Shown here: in pieces, positions 1 to 7,090 of the stretch
Numbering within the stretch: position 1 is the first letter of the stretch
How the letters are laid out: every line of letters starts with the position of its first letter
Origin: Oribacterium parvum
GTDB taxonomy: Bacteria; Bacillota; Clostridia; Lachnospirales; Lachnospiraceae
Reading direction: 5' to 3'
Assembly: GCA_938022235.1 (NCBI GenBank)
Contig: CALIEL010000003.1
Coordinates: 1-9,004, forward strand
DNA length: 9,004 nt
Position numbers and translations under genes: made by a program
Notes under the pieces: generated by a model
The model's database searches: none
Seen by the model: only the letters and a program-made list of their open reading frames with translations
Told to the model about the DNA's origin: nothing

Positions 1-1344
1 GATTCTGCCTCTTTCCTCATAGTCCTTAAACATGCCCCAGGAGGCACAGGCCGGGCTTAAAAGCACGTAATCTCCGGGATCCGCATAGGCCGCACAATCC
101 TTTACCGCCTCATCCATATCCTCGGCAAACATTACGTTCTGGAAGCCGTTTTTCTTGGCGGTTTCCGCAATCTGATTTCTGGTTTCTCCAATCAAAACCA
201 AGTATTTAACTCTTCCTTTAAATTCCTTCACCCAAGGATCAAAGTCCACATGCTTATCATATCCGCCCCCGATTAAAACCACCGGGCCCGGCATTGCTCT
301 AAGGGCTTGGATTGCCGCATCCACATTGGTACCCTTGGAATCGTTGTAATATTTTACGCCGGAACGTTCCCGAACAAATTCAATTCTATGCTCCACAGGT
401 TTGAACTTCTTACAAACCTTGATAATCTTGTCCATGGGTACGCCCATTTTTAGGCCCACTCCCACAGCACAGAGAATATTTTCATAGTTATGCTTTCCCA
501 GCAAATGCACATCCTTGGTGGTGAAAAGCTTCTCCTCCTTATCCGCCTTCTTATAATAGAAGGTATCTCCTCTCAGGAAAAGAGACTCCTTTTCCTTGGT
601 ATCCTTGGGCTCTTCCTCGGAAGAAAACCATAGCACCTTCGGCTTTAGACTTCTTTTCTTTCCGAACTTTCGAAGCTCCGGATCCATATAGTTTAAAACG
701 ATACTGTCTTCCTCTTCCTGGTTTTCCGCAATGGATTCCTTCACCGCAATATAGTTTTTCATGGTCTTGTGTCGATCCAGGTGATCCGGGGTAATGTTAG
801 TGATGGCGGAAACATTCGGCCGAAAATCCACGATGGTTTCCAGCTGAAAGGAGCTGACCTCACACACGGTGGCAGACTGCTCTTCTGTTTCTAAAGCCTC
901 TGCCGTGAAGGGATTTCCGATATTTCCCACCACATGGGTATCACTGTATTCGCTTTTCAAAATCTCCCCGATAAGGCTCACCGTGGTGGTCTTTCCGTTG
1001 GTTCCCGTTACCGCACAAAGCTTTCCCTTGCTGGATTGGTAGGCCAGTTCGATTTCTCCGATAATAGGGATTTGGGCGGTGGAAAGCATTTTCACATAAG
1101 GCTCATCTAAGGGGATTCCGGGACTGATGACAGAGGCGTTAATATGCAACAAATCAGAGGCCAAGAGCTTACCCTTAATCAGGCTTACCTTGTCCTTCTT
1201 TTTAAATTGGCTCAGCAAGGCTCTATCCTCTACCTTGGGGTTCTTATCGAAGAAAATCACTTCTCCCCCCATGGCAAGAATCTGCTTTGCCGCCGCAACA
1301 CCGCTCCGTCCTGTTCCCAAAACCAAAATTTTTTGCTTGTCCAT
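1..1344 (-). CDS. murD: UDP-N-acetylmuramoyl-L-alanine:D-glutamate ligase MurD, C-terminus cut by window edge
   Basis: MurD is a cytoplasmic ATP-dependent ligase that adds D-glutamate to UDP-MurNAc-L-Ala in peptidoglycan precursor synthesis. From the ATG at 1344 the frame stays open for 448 codons and leaves the window. It begins MDKQKILVLGTGRSGVAAAK, a nucleotide-binding-like N-terminal domain. The Mur ligase P-loop GTNGKTTT is at residues 114-121 and VCEVSSFQL follows. NITPDH and LDRH come next, with His192 and Lys202 as the likely counterparts of the family's conserved histidine and carbamylated lysine. The C-terminal domain shows EHR at 318-320, NDSKGTN at 334-340 and LSPACAS at 429-435. 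MurD proteins usually end 10-20 residues beyond this point, so only a short tail is missing. AAAGGG lies 6 nt before the ATG; the in-frame sequence upstream has no start codon before a stop. A 147-bp non-coding gap with no visible terminator separates it from mraY. Identification is secure. Confidence 0.97.
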   Translation of the reverse strand, partial: MDKQKILVLGTGRSGVAAAKQILAMGGEVIFFDKNPKVEDRALLSQFKKKDKVSLIKGKLLASDLLHINASVISPGIPLDEPYVKMLSTAQIPIIGEIELAYQSSKGKLCAVTGTNGKTTTVSLIGEILKSEYSDTHVVGNIGNPFTAEALETEEQSATVCEVSSFQLETIVDFRPNVSAITNITPDHLDRHKTMKNYIAVKESIAENQEEEDSIVLNYMDPELRKFGKKRSLKPKVLWFSSEEEPKDTKEKESLFLRGDTFYYKKADKEEKLFTTKDVHLLGKHNYENILCAVGVGLKMGVPMDKIIKVCKKFKPVEHRIEFVRERSGVKYYNDSKGTNVDAAIQALRAMPGPVVLIGGGYDKHVDFDPWVKEFKGRVKYLVLIGETRNQIAETAKKNGFQNVMFAEDMDEAVKDCAAYADPGDYVLLSPACASWGMFKDYEERGRI

Positions 1345-1491
1345 CTTTGTCCCTTTAACCTCTTTGAAATCCCTTTCCCTGTGCTTGTAATTTCTGCAAA
1401 GCCCTATCTTCTCCCCTTTAGGCCCGCAAATTTATTTCCCTAAATTTTTCTTGCTCTTTTTCCGCTCTTTCTTTTTTACTCTTTCATTTTT

Positions 1492-2448
1492 TTATAAAAT
1501 CATAAAGCAGAAAAAACATAGCAAAATCGTAACAATGGTAAAAATCGTCACCACCTTGGTCTCGGACCAGCCCAAGAGCTCAAAATGATGATGTATGGGC
1601 GCCATTTTGAAAATTCTCTTTCCATGGCTCCATTTGAAGTAGCTTACCTGAATAATCACGGAAAGCACTTCCACGAAATAAATGAAGGCAAAAATCGGAA
1701 TAAATAAGGCGATTTCCTGCTGAATGGCCATAGCCACCACAAAGCCTCCCAAAGCCAGGGAGCCGGTATCTCCCATAAATACCTTGGCAGGATAGGCATT
1801 GAAGCATAAAAAGCCCAGAAGTCCGCCCAAAACCGCCCCCATAAGAGGAGCCATATCTCCCGTTCCCAGATGATTTTTCAAGAGTAAGAAAAATACAATC
1901 ACTCCGGTCACAGAGGAACAAAGCCCGTCAATGCCGTCCGTAAAATTCGCCCCGGTATCGGTAGCGGTAATAATAAAGAGGGATATCGGGAAGAACAGGA
2001 CCAGTCCCACACTGTATGCTTCCTTACCAAAAAAAGGAATACGAAAGGCTCCGCTATATTCCTTGGAATAAAAAATATAGGAGATATACAGGATGGAGAT
2101 AATCGTCTGGCACAGCATCTTCTGCCTTGGATTAAAGCCCTCGGACTGATGCTTTACCACCTTTAGATAGTCATCAATAAATCCTACCACGCCGAAGCCC
2201 ATCCCCAAAAGATAAGCAGGCAAAATATGGGGGTAGGTTCCTGCAAAGGGAAGACAGGCTACGCTGATGGCAATCAGAAACAAGATGCCTCCCATGGTAG
2301 GAGTTCCCTGCTTTTTTAAATGGCTATTGGGACCGTCCTCTCGAACCTCCTGTCCAAACTTCAATTGGTGCAGAAGCTTGATTCCCTTTGGCGAAATCAA
2401 AAGCATCACCAAAAAGGAAATCCCTAAGCTTATTCCCTCCATAAACAT
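1492..2448 (-). CDS. mraY: Phospho-N-acetylmuramoyl-pentapeptide-transferase MraY
   Basis: MraY is an integral membrane enzyme that transfers phospho-MurNAc-pentapeptide from UDP to undecaprenyl phosphate, giving lipid I, the first membrane step of peptidoglycan synthesis. The 318 residues match the short Gram-positive form. Family motifs appear in order: QGTPTMGG (47-54), IDDYLK with the aspartate pair Asp92/Asp93, NFTDGIDGL (168-176), VFMGDTGSLALGG with Asp227 as the likely third catalytic aspartate, and the histidine motif MAPIHHHFE (282-290). About ten hydrophobic segments are spread over the whole length. Two in-frame ATGs compete, at 2448 and 2442 (MFME). GAGGGG lies about 8 nt before the first and AAGGA about 8 nt before the second, so either could be used. 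The gene starts 20 bp after the PBP stop codon, consistent with one operon. A small oddity is NFTDGIDGL where NLTDGLDGL is the commonest form, a conservative change. Confidence 0.97.
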   Translation of the reverse strand: MFMEGISLGISFLVMLLISPKGIKLLHQLKFGQEVREDGPNSHLKKQGTPTMGGILFLIAISVACLPFAGTYPHILPAYLLGMGFGVVGFIDDYLKVVKHQSEGFNPRQKMLCQTIISILYISYIFYSKEYSGAFRIPFFGKEAYSVGLVLFFPISLFIITATDTGANFTDGIDGLCSSVTGVIVFFLLLKNHLGTGDMAPLMGAVLGGLLGFLCFNAYPAKVFMGDTGSLALGGFVVAMAIQQEIALFIPIFAFIYFVEVLSVIIQVSYFKWSHGKRIFKMAPIHHHFELLGWSETKVVTIFTIVTILLCFFCFMIL

Positions 2449-2468
2449 TTTCCTTCCCCCTCATTTCT

Positions 2469-4763
2469 TTATCTTATAGATGTACTTTCCGTACTTTCCG
2501 ATGTACTTGGCAGCTCGTCCGGAACCTCTCCCTCATCTTCCGCCTTCTCGTCTGTATCTACACTTCTCTTGACTACTTTACCCTCTTGTGCATCGGAAGC
2601 GCTGCTGTCTTTCTTAGCAGAAGAATTGTTTTCCGTCTTTTCGGAAACGCCTTCTTTTTTGCCGCTCTGTCCGGCTTCCTCCTCTTCCTTGCTCTGATTC
2701 TCTCCCAAAATACCTTCTTCCGACTGCAAGTCCTTGTTCAAAGAGGCATTGGGATCCGTTTCTCCCTGCGGCTGAATATTTAAGAACTGTAAAGCATCGT
2801 TCATAATCTTTTGCTCAATCTTGGTGGCAAAGGAAGCGCTGGCCTGAGCCTCTCCTTCCAAATTGGGTGTATCCACCACCACATAGACCAAAAGCTGCGG
2901 ATCCTCCAAGGGAGCAAAACCGCAGAAGGAAACCAGATAGTTTTTCGCAGATCTTGGCAATTTTTGGGCTGTACCGGTCTTTCCTCCCACATGATAACCT
3001 TGAATCTGTGCCGGCTTTCCTGTTCCTCCCTCTACGGTCTGGAACAAAGCTTCTCGTAAAAAAGCACTGGTATCTTCGGAAACGGTAACCCGCATCAGCT
3101 CCGGTTGCACATCCTTAATCACCGTACCGTTGGCATTTAAAATCTGCTTTACCACATGGGGTCTGTAATAGGAACCCCCATTGATGACACTGCAAAAGGC
3201 GGAGGCCATCTGGATCATGGTCACGTTAAAGTTTTGTCCGAAGGAATTGGTGGCCAGAGTGGTCTTTCCCAAAGTATCCGCCGTATAGACCAAAGAGGAG
3301 GTATCCGCCTCTCCCGGAAGGTCCACGGTGGTTTTATCTCCAAAGCCGAATACATGCTGGTACTTTACAAAAGTTTCCGCCCCCTCTGCAAAGGCAGTAT
3401 TCATCATATAAACGTTACAGGATTGCATCAAAGCCTGCTCCGCATCCAGAGTTCCATGACCGTCTCTCTTATGACAACGGATGTTCCAGGTATGAACACC
3501 GTCACTTAAGGTCACCTTTCCGTCACAGGTAAAGGTGGTTTTCGGCTTAATAACAGATTCCTCCAAAGCTCCTGCTATCGTAAAGGGCTTCACCGTAGAA
3601 CCGGGCTCATAGGTGTCGGAAATTACAGGGTTTCGCCAGACCTCATTCCAGGCCGCCTGCCTTCCATAGGAAAGAAGCTCCTCCTGGGTAAAATACTGCC
3701 CCACCTCATCTGTAGATATGCTTTTGTTTTCATGCTCTCTTTTATATACGATTTGGGCTTCTTTTTTCCCAAGCTCCAAAAGAAGACTCTCCGGATATTC
3801 CGCATCATCCAGCTTTCTCGGCTCATTTAAGTCGTACTGCTTAGTGCTGGCCATAGCCAGGATTTCTCCGGTTTTCGGATCCATAACAATGGCGGAAGCC
3901 ACCTTGGAGCCTACATCCTGGGTTTGCCATTCCTGCAAATATTTTTCCACCGTCCTCTGAATGTTGTAGTTAATGGTGGTAACCAAACTGTTTCCGTCGG
4001 TGGCTTCCCGAATCACGGATTGGAGCTTCGTGTCGGAATCCAGATATCCATAGGTTCTTCCGTTGGTACCGATAAGGCTTTTGTTATAAAACTGCTCTAC
4101 CCCTGCCTGTCCGCTTTCTCCATCATCCGTAGTAAAGCCGATGATATTGCAAGCTAAATTTTTATAAGGATAATATCTTCTGTACTCTTCTTCAAAATCC
4201 AGACCCTTAATCCGGTCTTTTTTTCCATCTTTTTTGTACTGCTTATTTTGCTCGTCTATATAGTCCAAAAATGCCGTCCGCTCTTCATAGGACAGCCTTT
4301 TTTTATACTTATAGTAGGCACTCTTTTTCCCGTCCGGTAAAGCATCCTGCTTGGCAATATAAGCCCTAAGCTCTCCCGCATCCTCTTTGAAAAACTCTTC
4401 CACCGCCTTTAAGCTGGCTTCCTCATAACGCTTGTCCTGATAAGAAGTCATGGTTCTGGCATCCACAATCAGATTGTAAACCTTCTGGCTGGTGGCTAAA
4501 ATGGTTCCGTTTCTATCCATGATGTCTCCCCTTTTGGCAGGAAGCACCTTGGAACCATATTGGGTTTGCCTTTGTCTTAATACCTTTCTGTTAAAAGCCT
4601 CGTTGTTGTTTCGTACAATCTGAAACAGGGCAAATGTCAATAAGAGAAAGAGAATCAGAAAAAAGCAAAAACCGATAATCAGTTTTTCTTGCATATAAAA
4701 CGGCAGAATTTTCGTCTGCCGTCTTCTTCTCTGTTCAGCTTCAGGATTTGGGGATGTTTTCAT
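2469..4763 (-). CDS. ftsI: Class B penicillin-binding protein (FtsI/SpoVD-type transpeptidase) with acidic C-terminal tail
   Basis: This is a membrane-anchored D,D-transpeptidase that cross-links peptidoglycan; its place between ftsL and mraY points to septal synthesis with FtsL and FtsW. The 764 residues show a basic cytoplasmic start (RRRRQ), one membrane anchor at about 28-50, the N-terminal PBP dimerisation region with KRGDIMDRNG (77-86), and a transpeptidase domain at about 285-655. The catalytic motifs are complete: STVK with nucleophile Ser389 and Lys392, SCN at 448-450, and KTGT at 595-598. From about 665 to 764 the sequence is a low-complexity tail rich in Glu, Lys, Ser and Asp. No PASTA domain is visible, although SpoVD-type proteins often carry one. 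The ATG at 4763 overlaps the ftsL end by 23 bp. An AAGG only about 4 nt upstream is a poor SD, so coupling to ftsL translation is likely. A later start at Met24 (MQEKLIIGF) cannot be excluded. Whether it acts in vegetative division or sporulation cannot be told from sequence. Confidence 0.95.
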   Translation of the reverse strand: MKTSPNPEAEQRRRRQTKILPFYMQEKLIIGFCFFLILFLLLTFALFQIVRNNNEAFNRKVLRQRQTQYGSKVLPAKRGDIMDRNGTILATSQKVYNLIVDARTMTSYQDKRYEEASLKAVEEFFKEDAGELRAYIAKQDALPDGKKSAYYKYKKRLSYEERTAFLDYIDEQNKQYKKDGKKDRIKGLDFEEEYRRYYPYKNLACNIIGFTTDDGESGQAGVEQFYNKSLIGTNGRTYGYLDSDTKLQSVIREATDGNSLVTTINYNIQRTVEKYLQEWQTQDVGSKVASAIVMDPKTGEILAMASTKQYDLNEPRKLDDAEYPESLLLELGKKEAQIVYKREHENKSISTDEVGQYFTQEELLSYGRQAAWNEVWRNPVISDTYEPGSTVKPFTIAGALEESVIKPKTTFTCDGKVTLSDGVHTWNIRCHKRDGHGTLDAEQALMQSCNVYMMNTAFAEGAETFVKYQHVFGFGDKTTVDLPGEADTSSLVYTADTLGKTTLATNSFGQNFNVTMIQMASAFCSVINGGSYYRPHVVKQILNANGTVIKDVQPELMRVTVSEDTSAFLREALFQTVEGGTGKPAQIQGYHVGGKTGTAQKLPRSAKNYLVSFCGFAPLEDPQLLVYVVVDTPNLEGEAQASASFATKIEQKIMNDALQFLNIQPQGETDPNASLNKDLQSEEGILGENQSKEEEEAGQSGKKEGVSEKTENNSSAKKDSSASDAQEGKVVKRSVDTDEKAEDEGEVPDELPSTSESTESTSIR

Positions 4764-5298
4764 ACTGCCTTACGTACTCACTTTCCGACTTTTTATACTC
4801 TATTACCTGATTTTCCCCCGGATATACCATCCCCAGTTCCTTGGTGGCAATTTCATAGACCTCTTCCGGATTCACGCTGGTATTGATAGCATTCTGCAAA
4901 GCATCATTTTTCTGCCGCAGCTTATCCAAGCGGGTTTTCTCTACCTCGATTTTTCGAATTCTGGTATTCACTTCTGTCTGCAACTGAATGTAATGAAAGC
5001 ATAAACCGCCCATCACAAACATCATCGCTGTAACGCAAAATACCAAGAACAGATTGGCAGAGGTTTTTTCCTTCAGTCTTTCCTGCTGCAAAATGTGATT
5101 CTTCTCTCTTTCCCGAAGAATCTTTGCTCTCTCCTGTAAGACCCGTCTTTCCATGCCGGAAGCAGATCTTTTCTTTCTCTGCTCCTGCTTTTTCTCTATT
5201 TTTTTCTTTTCTACTCGCTTCTTTGGGAGATACTGCTGTTTCACGGCCAAGCTTCCTTGCACATATTGCAGCTTTCTCCTCTCTCCCCTTTTCTTCAT
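4741..5298 (-). CDS. ftsL: FtsL-like septum formation protein with long basic N-terminal region
   Basis: This is a bitopic membrane protein expected to join the FtsL/DivIC/FtsQ complex that activates the FtsW-FtsI septal synthase. The 185 residues divide into a strongly basic cytoplasmic region (about 1-78, with runs such as KKRVEKKKIEKKQEQRKKR), one membrane helix (about 82-103), a probable coiled coil (about 104-140) and a C-terminal motif, ATKELGMVYPGENQVIEYKK, near 151-170. The LGM-Y-GENQ-I pattern is typical of FtsL/DivIC-like proteins of this group as I remember them. The cytoplasmic part is much longer than in E. coli or B. subtilis FtsL. The ATG at 5298 has AAAGGGG about 5 nt upstream, and an in-frame TGA upstream prevents a longer form. 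It overlaps the PBP gene by 23 bp and lies 88 bp after rsmH. FtsL sequences are poorly conserved, so the call leans on topology and position. DivIC is the alternative name. Confidence 0.87.
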   Translation of the reverse strand: MKKRGERRKLQYVQGSLAVKQQYLPKKRVEKKKIEKKQEQRKKRSASGMERRVLQERAKILREREKNHILQQERLKEKTSANLFLVFCVTAMMFVMGGLCFHYIQLQTEVNTRIRKIEVEKTRLDKLRQKNDALQNAINTSVNPEEVYEIATKELGMVYPGENQVIEYKKSESEYVRQYENIPKS

Positions 5299-5386
5299 AT
5301 ACTCCCCTTTATTCCCCCGAAAATATCTTCATGCCCTCTGCGCAACTTTTCCAATTTCTTGTACAGCCGGACAATTTCTTACTCCT

Positions 5387-6322
5387 TTATGCTCTTTCAA
5401 AAATCCTAAGCTTCGCACTTTTTGCTCTGGGATTATCTTCCATTTCCTCTTCACTTGGACAAATGGCTTTTCTGCTGATGACCTTGCCAAGACTTTTTCT
5501 CCCGCAGGTACACACCGGAAAGTCCGGCGGGCAAATGCAAGGATTCTCCGCGTCCTTGAAGCTTCGCTTTACAATCCTGTCCTCCAGAGAATGGAAGCTG
5601 ATAATACAGATTCTTCCTCCCGGATTCAAGGCTTCAATCATGCTCTTCAAGGAATTCTCCAAAACCTCCAGCTCCCGATTTAAGGCAATCCGGATGGCTT
5701 GGAACGTTCTTTTTGCAGGGTGACCACCCTGCAGACGAAACTTCATGGGAATGGCATGGGAAATGATTTCTGCCAATTCCTTGGTTGTTTCAATGGGTTT
5801 TTCCTGTCTTGCCAAAACAATGTGCTTTGCAATATTTTTTGCAAACTTGTCTTCCCCATAGTCCCTTATGATGTGAAACAAGGAGGATTCGCTATAGCTG
5901 TTCACCAAATCCTTTGCACTAAAGTCCTGTCTTTGATCCATCCGCATATCCAAGGGTGCATCAAATCGATAGGAAAAACCTCTTTCTTCTTCATCAAACT
6001 GATGGCTGGAAACGCCTAAGTCTAAAAGAATCCCGTCCACCTTTTCTATAGAAAGGGAAGATAGGATTTCCGGAAAATGCTCATAATTGTCCCTAATGAT
6101 GTGAAGCTGCTTGGCAAAGGGCTTTAATCTTTCTGTTGCCGCCAGTATCGCATCCTCATCCTGGTCAATACCGATCAGCTGTCCCTTTTCCCCAAGTCTT
6201 TCTAAAATATGGAAGGAATGTCCTCCACCGCCCAGAGTGCCATCCACATAGATGCCATCCTTCTTGATGTTCAGACCCTCCATACATTCTTCAACCATGA
6301 TACTTTTATGAGAAAATTCCAT
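5387..6322 (-). CDS. rsmH: 16S rRNA (cytosine-1402 N4)-methyltransferase RsmH (MraW)
   Basis: RsmH is an S-adenosylmethionine-dependent methyltransferase that modifies the N4 position of C1402 in the decoding centre of 16S rRNA. The 311 residues match the family length. Motifs seen are the SAM-binding loop DGTLGGGGHS (27-36), GIDQD (51-55), DLGVSS (101-106) followed by RGFSYRFDAPLDMRM, GGHPAKRTFQAIRI (199-212), SFHSLEDR (242-249), a CxC(6)CxC cysteine cluster (Cys262, 264, 271, 273), and the C-terminal NPRAKSAKLR (297-306). Its ATG overlaps the mraZ stop codon by one base (TAATG), which indicates translational coupling; there is no strong SD at normal spacing. An AGGAG follows its stop codon directly, in the 88-bp gap before ftsL. 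Nothing unusual is seen in the protein. Confidence 0.98.
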   Translation of the reverse strand: MEFSHKSIMVEECMEGLNIKKDGIYVDGTLGGGGHSFHILERLGEKGQLIGIDQDEDAILAATERLKPFAKQLHIIRDNYEHFPEILSSLSIEKVDGILLDLGVSSHQFDEEERGFSYRFDAPLDMRMDQRQDFSAKDLVNSYSESSLFHIIRDYGEDKFAKNIAKHIVLARQEKPIETTKELAEIISHAIPMKFRLQGGHPAKRTFQAIRIALNRELEVLENSLKSMIEALNPGGRICIISFHSLEDRIVKRSFKDAENPCICPPDFPVCTCGRKSLGKVISRKAICPSEEEMEDNPRAKSAKLRIFERA

Positions 6323-6747
6323 TATATGCCCATGCCTTCCATGTCTTTAGCCAACTCTTCCGTATCGGAAAAATCATTCTTCTCTTCATAGCTATCGGCA
6401 GACCAGATTTCCGCATAGTCTCCCACACCCAGAAGCATCACATCTTTTTCCAATTCTGCCTTGTCCCGTAAGACCTGTGGAATGAGGATACGTCCCTGTT
6501 TATCACACTCCACCGACACTGCACTACCCAGAATATAACGCTTTAACTTTCTCGCCTTTTCACTGGTCATGGGCAAAGCCTGTAACTTTTCCTCCAACTT
6601 CTTCCATTCCGGAATTGCGTAGAGGGAAAGACAGCCATCTAATGAACGGGTTAGGAAAAATTCGCTATAACCATCCTCACGGAACTTGGCAGGAATCATC
6701 ATCCTGCCCTTAGTATCTAAATTTAAATGATACTCTCCCGTAAACAT
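6322..6747 (-). CDS. mraZ: Transcriptional regulator MraZ
   Basis: MraZ is an AbrB-like DNA-binding protein that forms ring-shaped oligomers and represses its own dcw promoter in studied bacteria. From the ATG at 6747 it has 141 residues. Two copies of the MraZ/SpoVT-AbrB fold show the signature DxKGR: LDTKGRMMIPAKFR near the N-terminus and CDKQGRILIPQVLR near the middle. The acidic tail (DTEELAKDMEGMGI) is variable in the family. A GTG three codons upstream (6756) would give a 144-residue form. I prefer the ATG because MraZ proteins typically begin MF-GEY and because the GTG lies inside the third operator repeat. No good SD is seen for the ATG; GGGAG is 12 nt away. The stop codon overlaps the rsmH start. 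It is the first gene of the operon, directly behind the operator and promoter. Confidence 0.96.
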   Translation of the reverse strand: MFTGEYHLNLDTKGRMMIPAKFREDGYSEFFLTRSLDGCLSLYAIPEWKKLEEKLQALPMTSEKARKLKRYILGSAVSVECDKQGRILIPQVLRDKAELEKDVMLLGVGDYAEIWSADSYEEKNDFSDTEELAKDMEGMGI

Positions 6748-6751
6748 ACTT

Positions 6752-6778
6752 ACCACTTTCTCCCACTTTTTCCCACTT
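6752..6778 (-). promoter_or_regulatory. MraZ operator: three direct repeats with 10-bp period
   Basis: On the minus strand the sequence reads GAAGTGGGAA, AAAGTGGGAG, AAAGTGGTAA in direct succession. The AAGTGG(G/T) cores are at 6772-6778, 6762-6768 and 6752-6758. MraZ is known to bind tandem TGGG-type repeats spaced 10 bp apart (E. coli), and AAAGTGG(T/G) repeats in mollicutes, so this matches well. The repeats start at or just after the expected transcription start and run to within 5 bp of the mraZ ATG, so bound MraZ would block initiation or early elongation. Binding is inferred from the match. Confidence 0.88.
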
Positions 6779-6785
6779 CTCCATT

Positions 6786-6814
6786 ATAATACCGAGTTTT
6801 CAGGGAAATGGCAA
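6786..6814 (-). promoter_or_regulatory. Probable sigma-A promoter of the dcw operon
   Basis: On the minus strand there is a -35 TTGCCA (6809-6814), a 17-bp spacer and a -10 TATTAT (6786-6791). A perfect TATAAT (6783-6788) overlaps the -10 but would need a 20-bp spacer. Transcription would start near 6778-6780, at the first MraZ repeat. Confidence 0.68.
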
Positions 6815-6829
6815 GACAAGATACTAGAA

Positions 6830-6841
6830 TTTTCCCACTTC
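6830..6841 (-). promoter_or_regulatory. Fourth, upstream MraZ-box-like sequence
   Basis: The minus strand carries GAAGTGGGAAAA here, a 12-base exact match to the first operator repeat and its flank at 6768-6779. It is 62 bp away, about six helical turns, and lies upstream of the -35. Single boxes bind MraZ weakly in studied species, so a function is only inferred. Confidence 0.4.
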
Positions 6842-6903
6842 CTTCCCCTGTTTTTTCGAAAGAACAAAGAAGAAAAATCTCTAAATAGTAAAATGCGGAA
6901 AAT

Positions 6904-6912
6904 TGTGGATAA
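6904..6912 (-). promoter_or_regulatory. Consensus DnaA box upstream of the dcw promoter
   Basis: TTATCCACA, the perfect DnaA-box consensus, reads on the minus strand about 90 bp upstream of the -35. By simple base-frequency reasoning a perfect 9-mer on either strand is expected less than 0.1 times in 9 kb. No second perfect box was noticed nearby. In B. subtilis the operon containing ftsL has been linked to DnaA-dependent control, which makes the site plausible, but binding is not shown. Confidence 0.5.
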
Positions 6913-6992
6913 AAGCCGTAAATTCAAAGCTTTCTCCGCTCTATGCTCCCGAAAAATCCAATAAGGAAAGAAGCAGTCATGTCAAAAAAGCA

Positions 6993-7026
6993 TAAAAAAA
7001 GAAGATGAGCAAAAAGTCATCTTCTT
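6993..7026 (-). terminator. Rho-independent terminator of the ychF transcript
   Basis: On the minus strand a 10-bp perfect stem AAGAAGATGA / TCATCTTCTT (arms 7017-7026 and 6999-7008) has an 8-nt loop and is followed by a run of T (to about 6993) with more T-rich sequence beyond. It lies about 135 bp after the ychF stop and about 180 bp before the dcw promoter, so it separates the two transcripts. The stem is AT-rich and therefore moderately strong. Confidence 0.75.
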
Positions 7027-7030
7027 AAAA

Positions 7031-7090
7031 TTTATGTTTTCTATTGTTGGAGCATATTTTCTGCTGTTGGAGCATATTTTGCTATTGTCA
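7031..7090. repeat. Short 20-bp tandem repeat in the ychF 3' region
   Basis: Plus-strand units CTATTGTTGGAGCATATTTT (7041-7060) and CTGCTGTTGGAGCATATTTT (7061-7080) agree at 18 of 20 positions. Partial copies flank them: ATGTTTT just before 7041 and CTATTGT at 7082-7088. The repeat lies between the ychF stop and its terminator, so it would be transcribed in the 3' untranslated region. No function can be assigned. Confidence 0.8.

Noticed and set aside
1127..1443. Two plus-strand open frames of 87 and 99 codons opposite the murD start region
   Set aside because: They lie antisense to the conserved murD N-terminus and the mraY-murD gap, have no good SD and show no recognisable domain.
3156..3509. 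Plus-strand 117-codon frame opposite the PBP transpeptidase domain
   Set aside because: It mirrors a catalytic domain with conserved motifs, so the minus-strand gene explains the open frame.
5124..5723. Plus-strand open frames of 199 and 176 codons opposite ftsL and rsmH
   Set aside because: They are antisense to the Lys/Arg-rich ftsL N-terminus and the rsmH C-terminus. The Ser/Phe/Leu-rich composition is what the complement of such codons gives.
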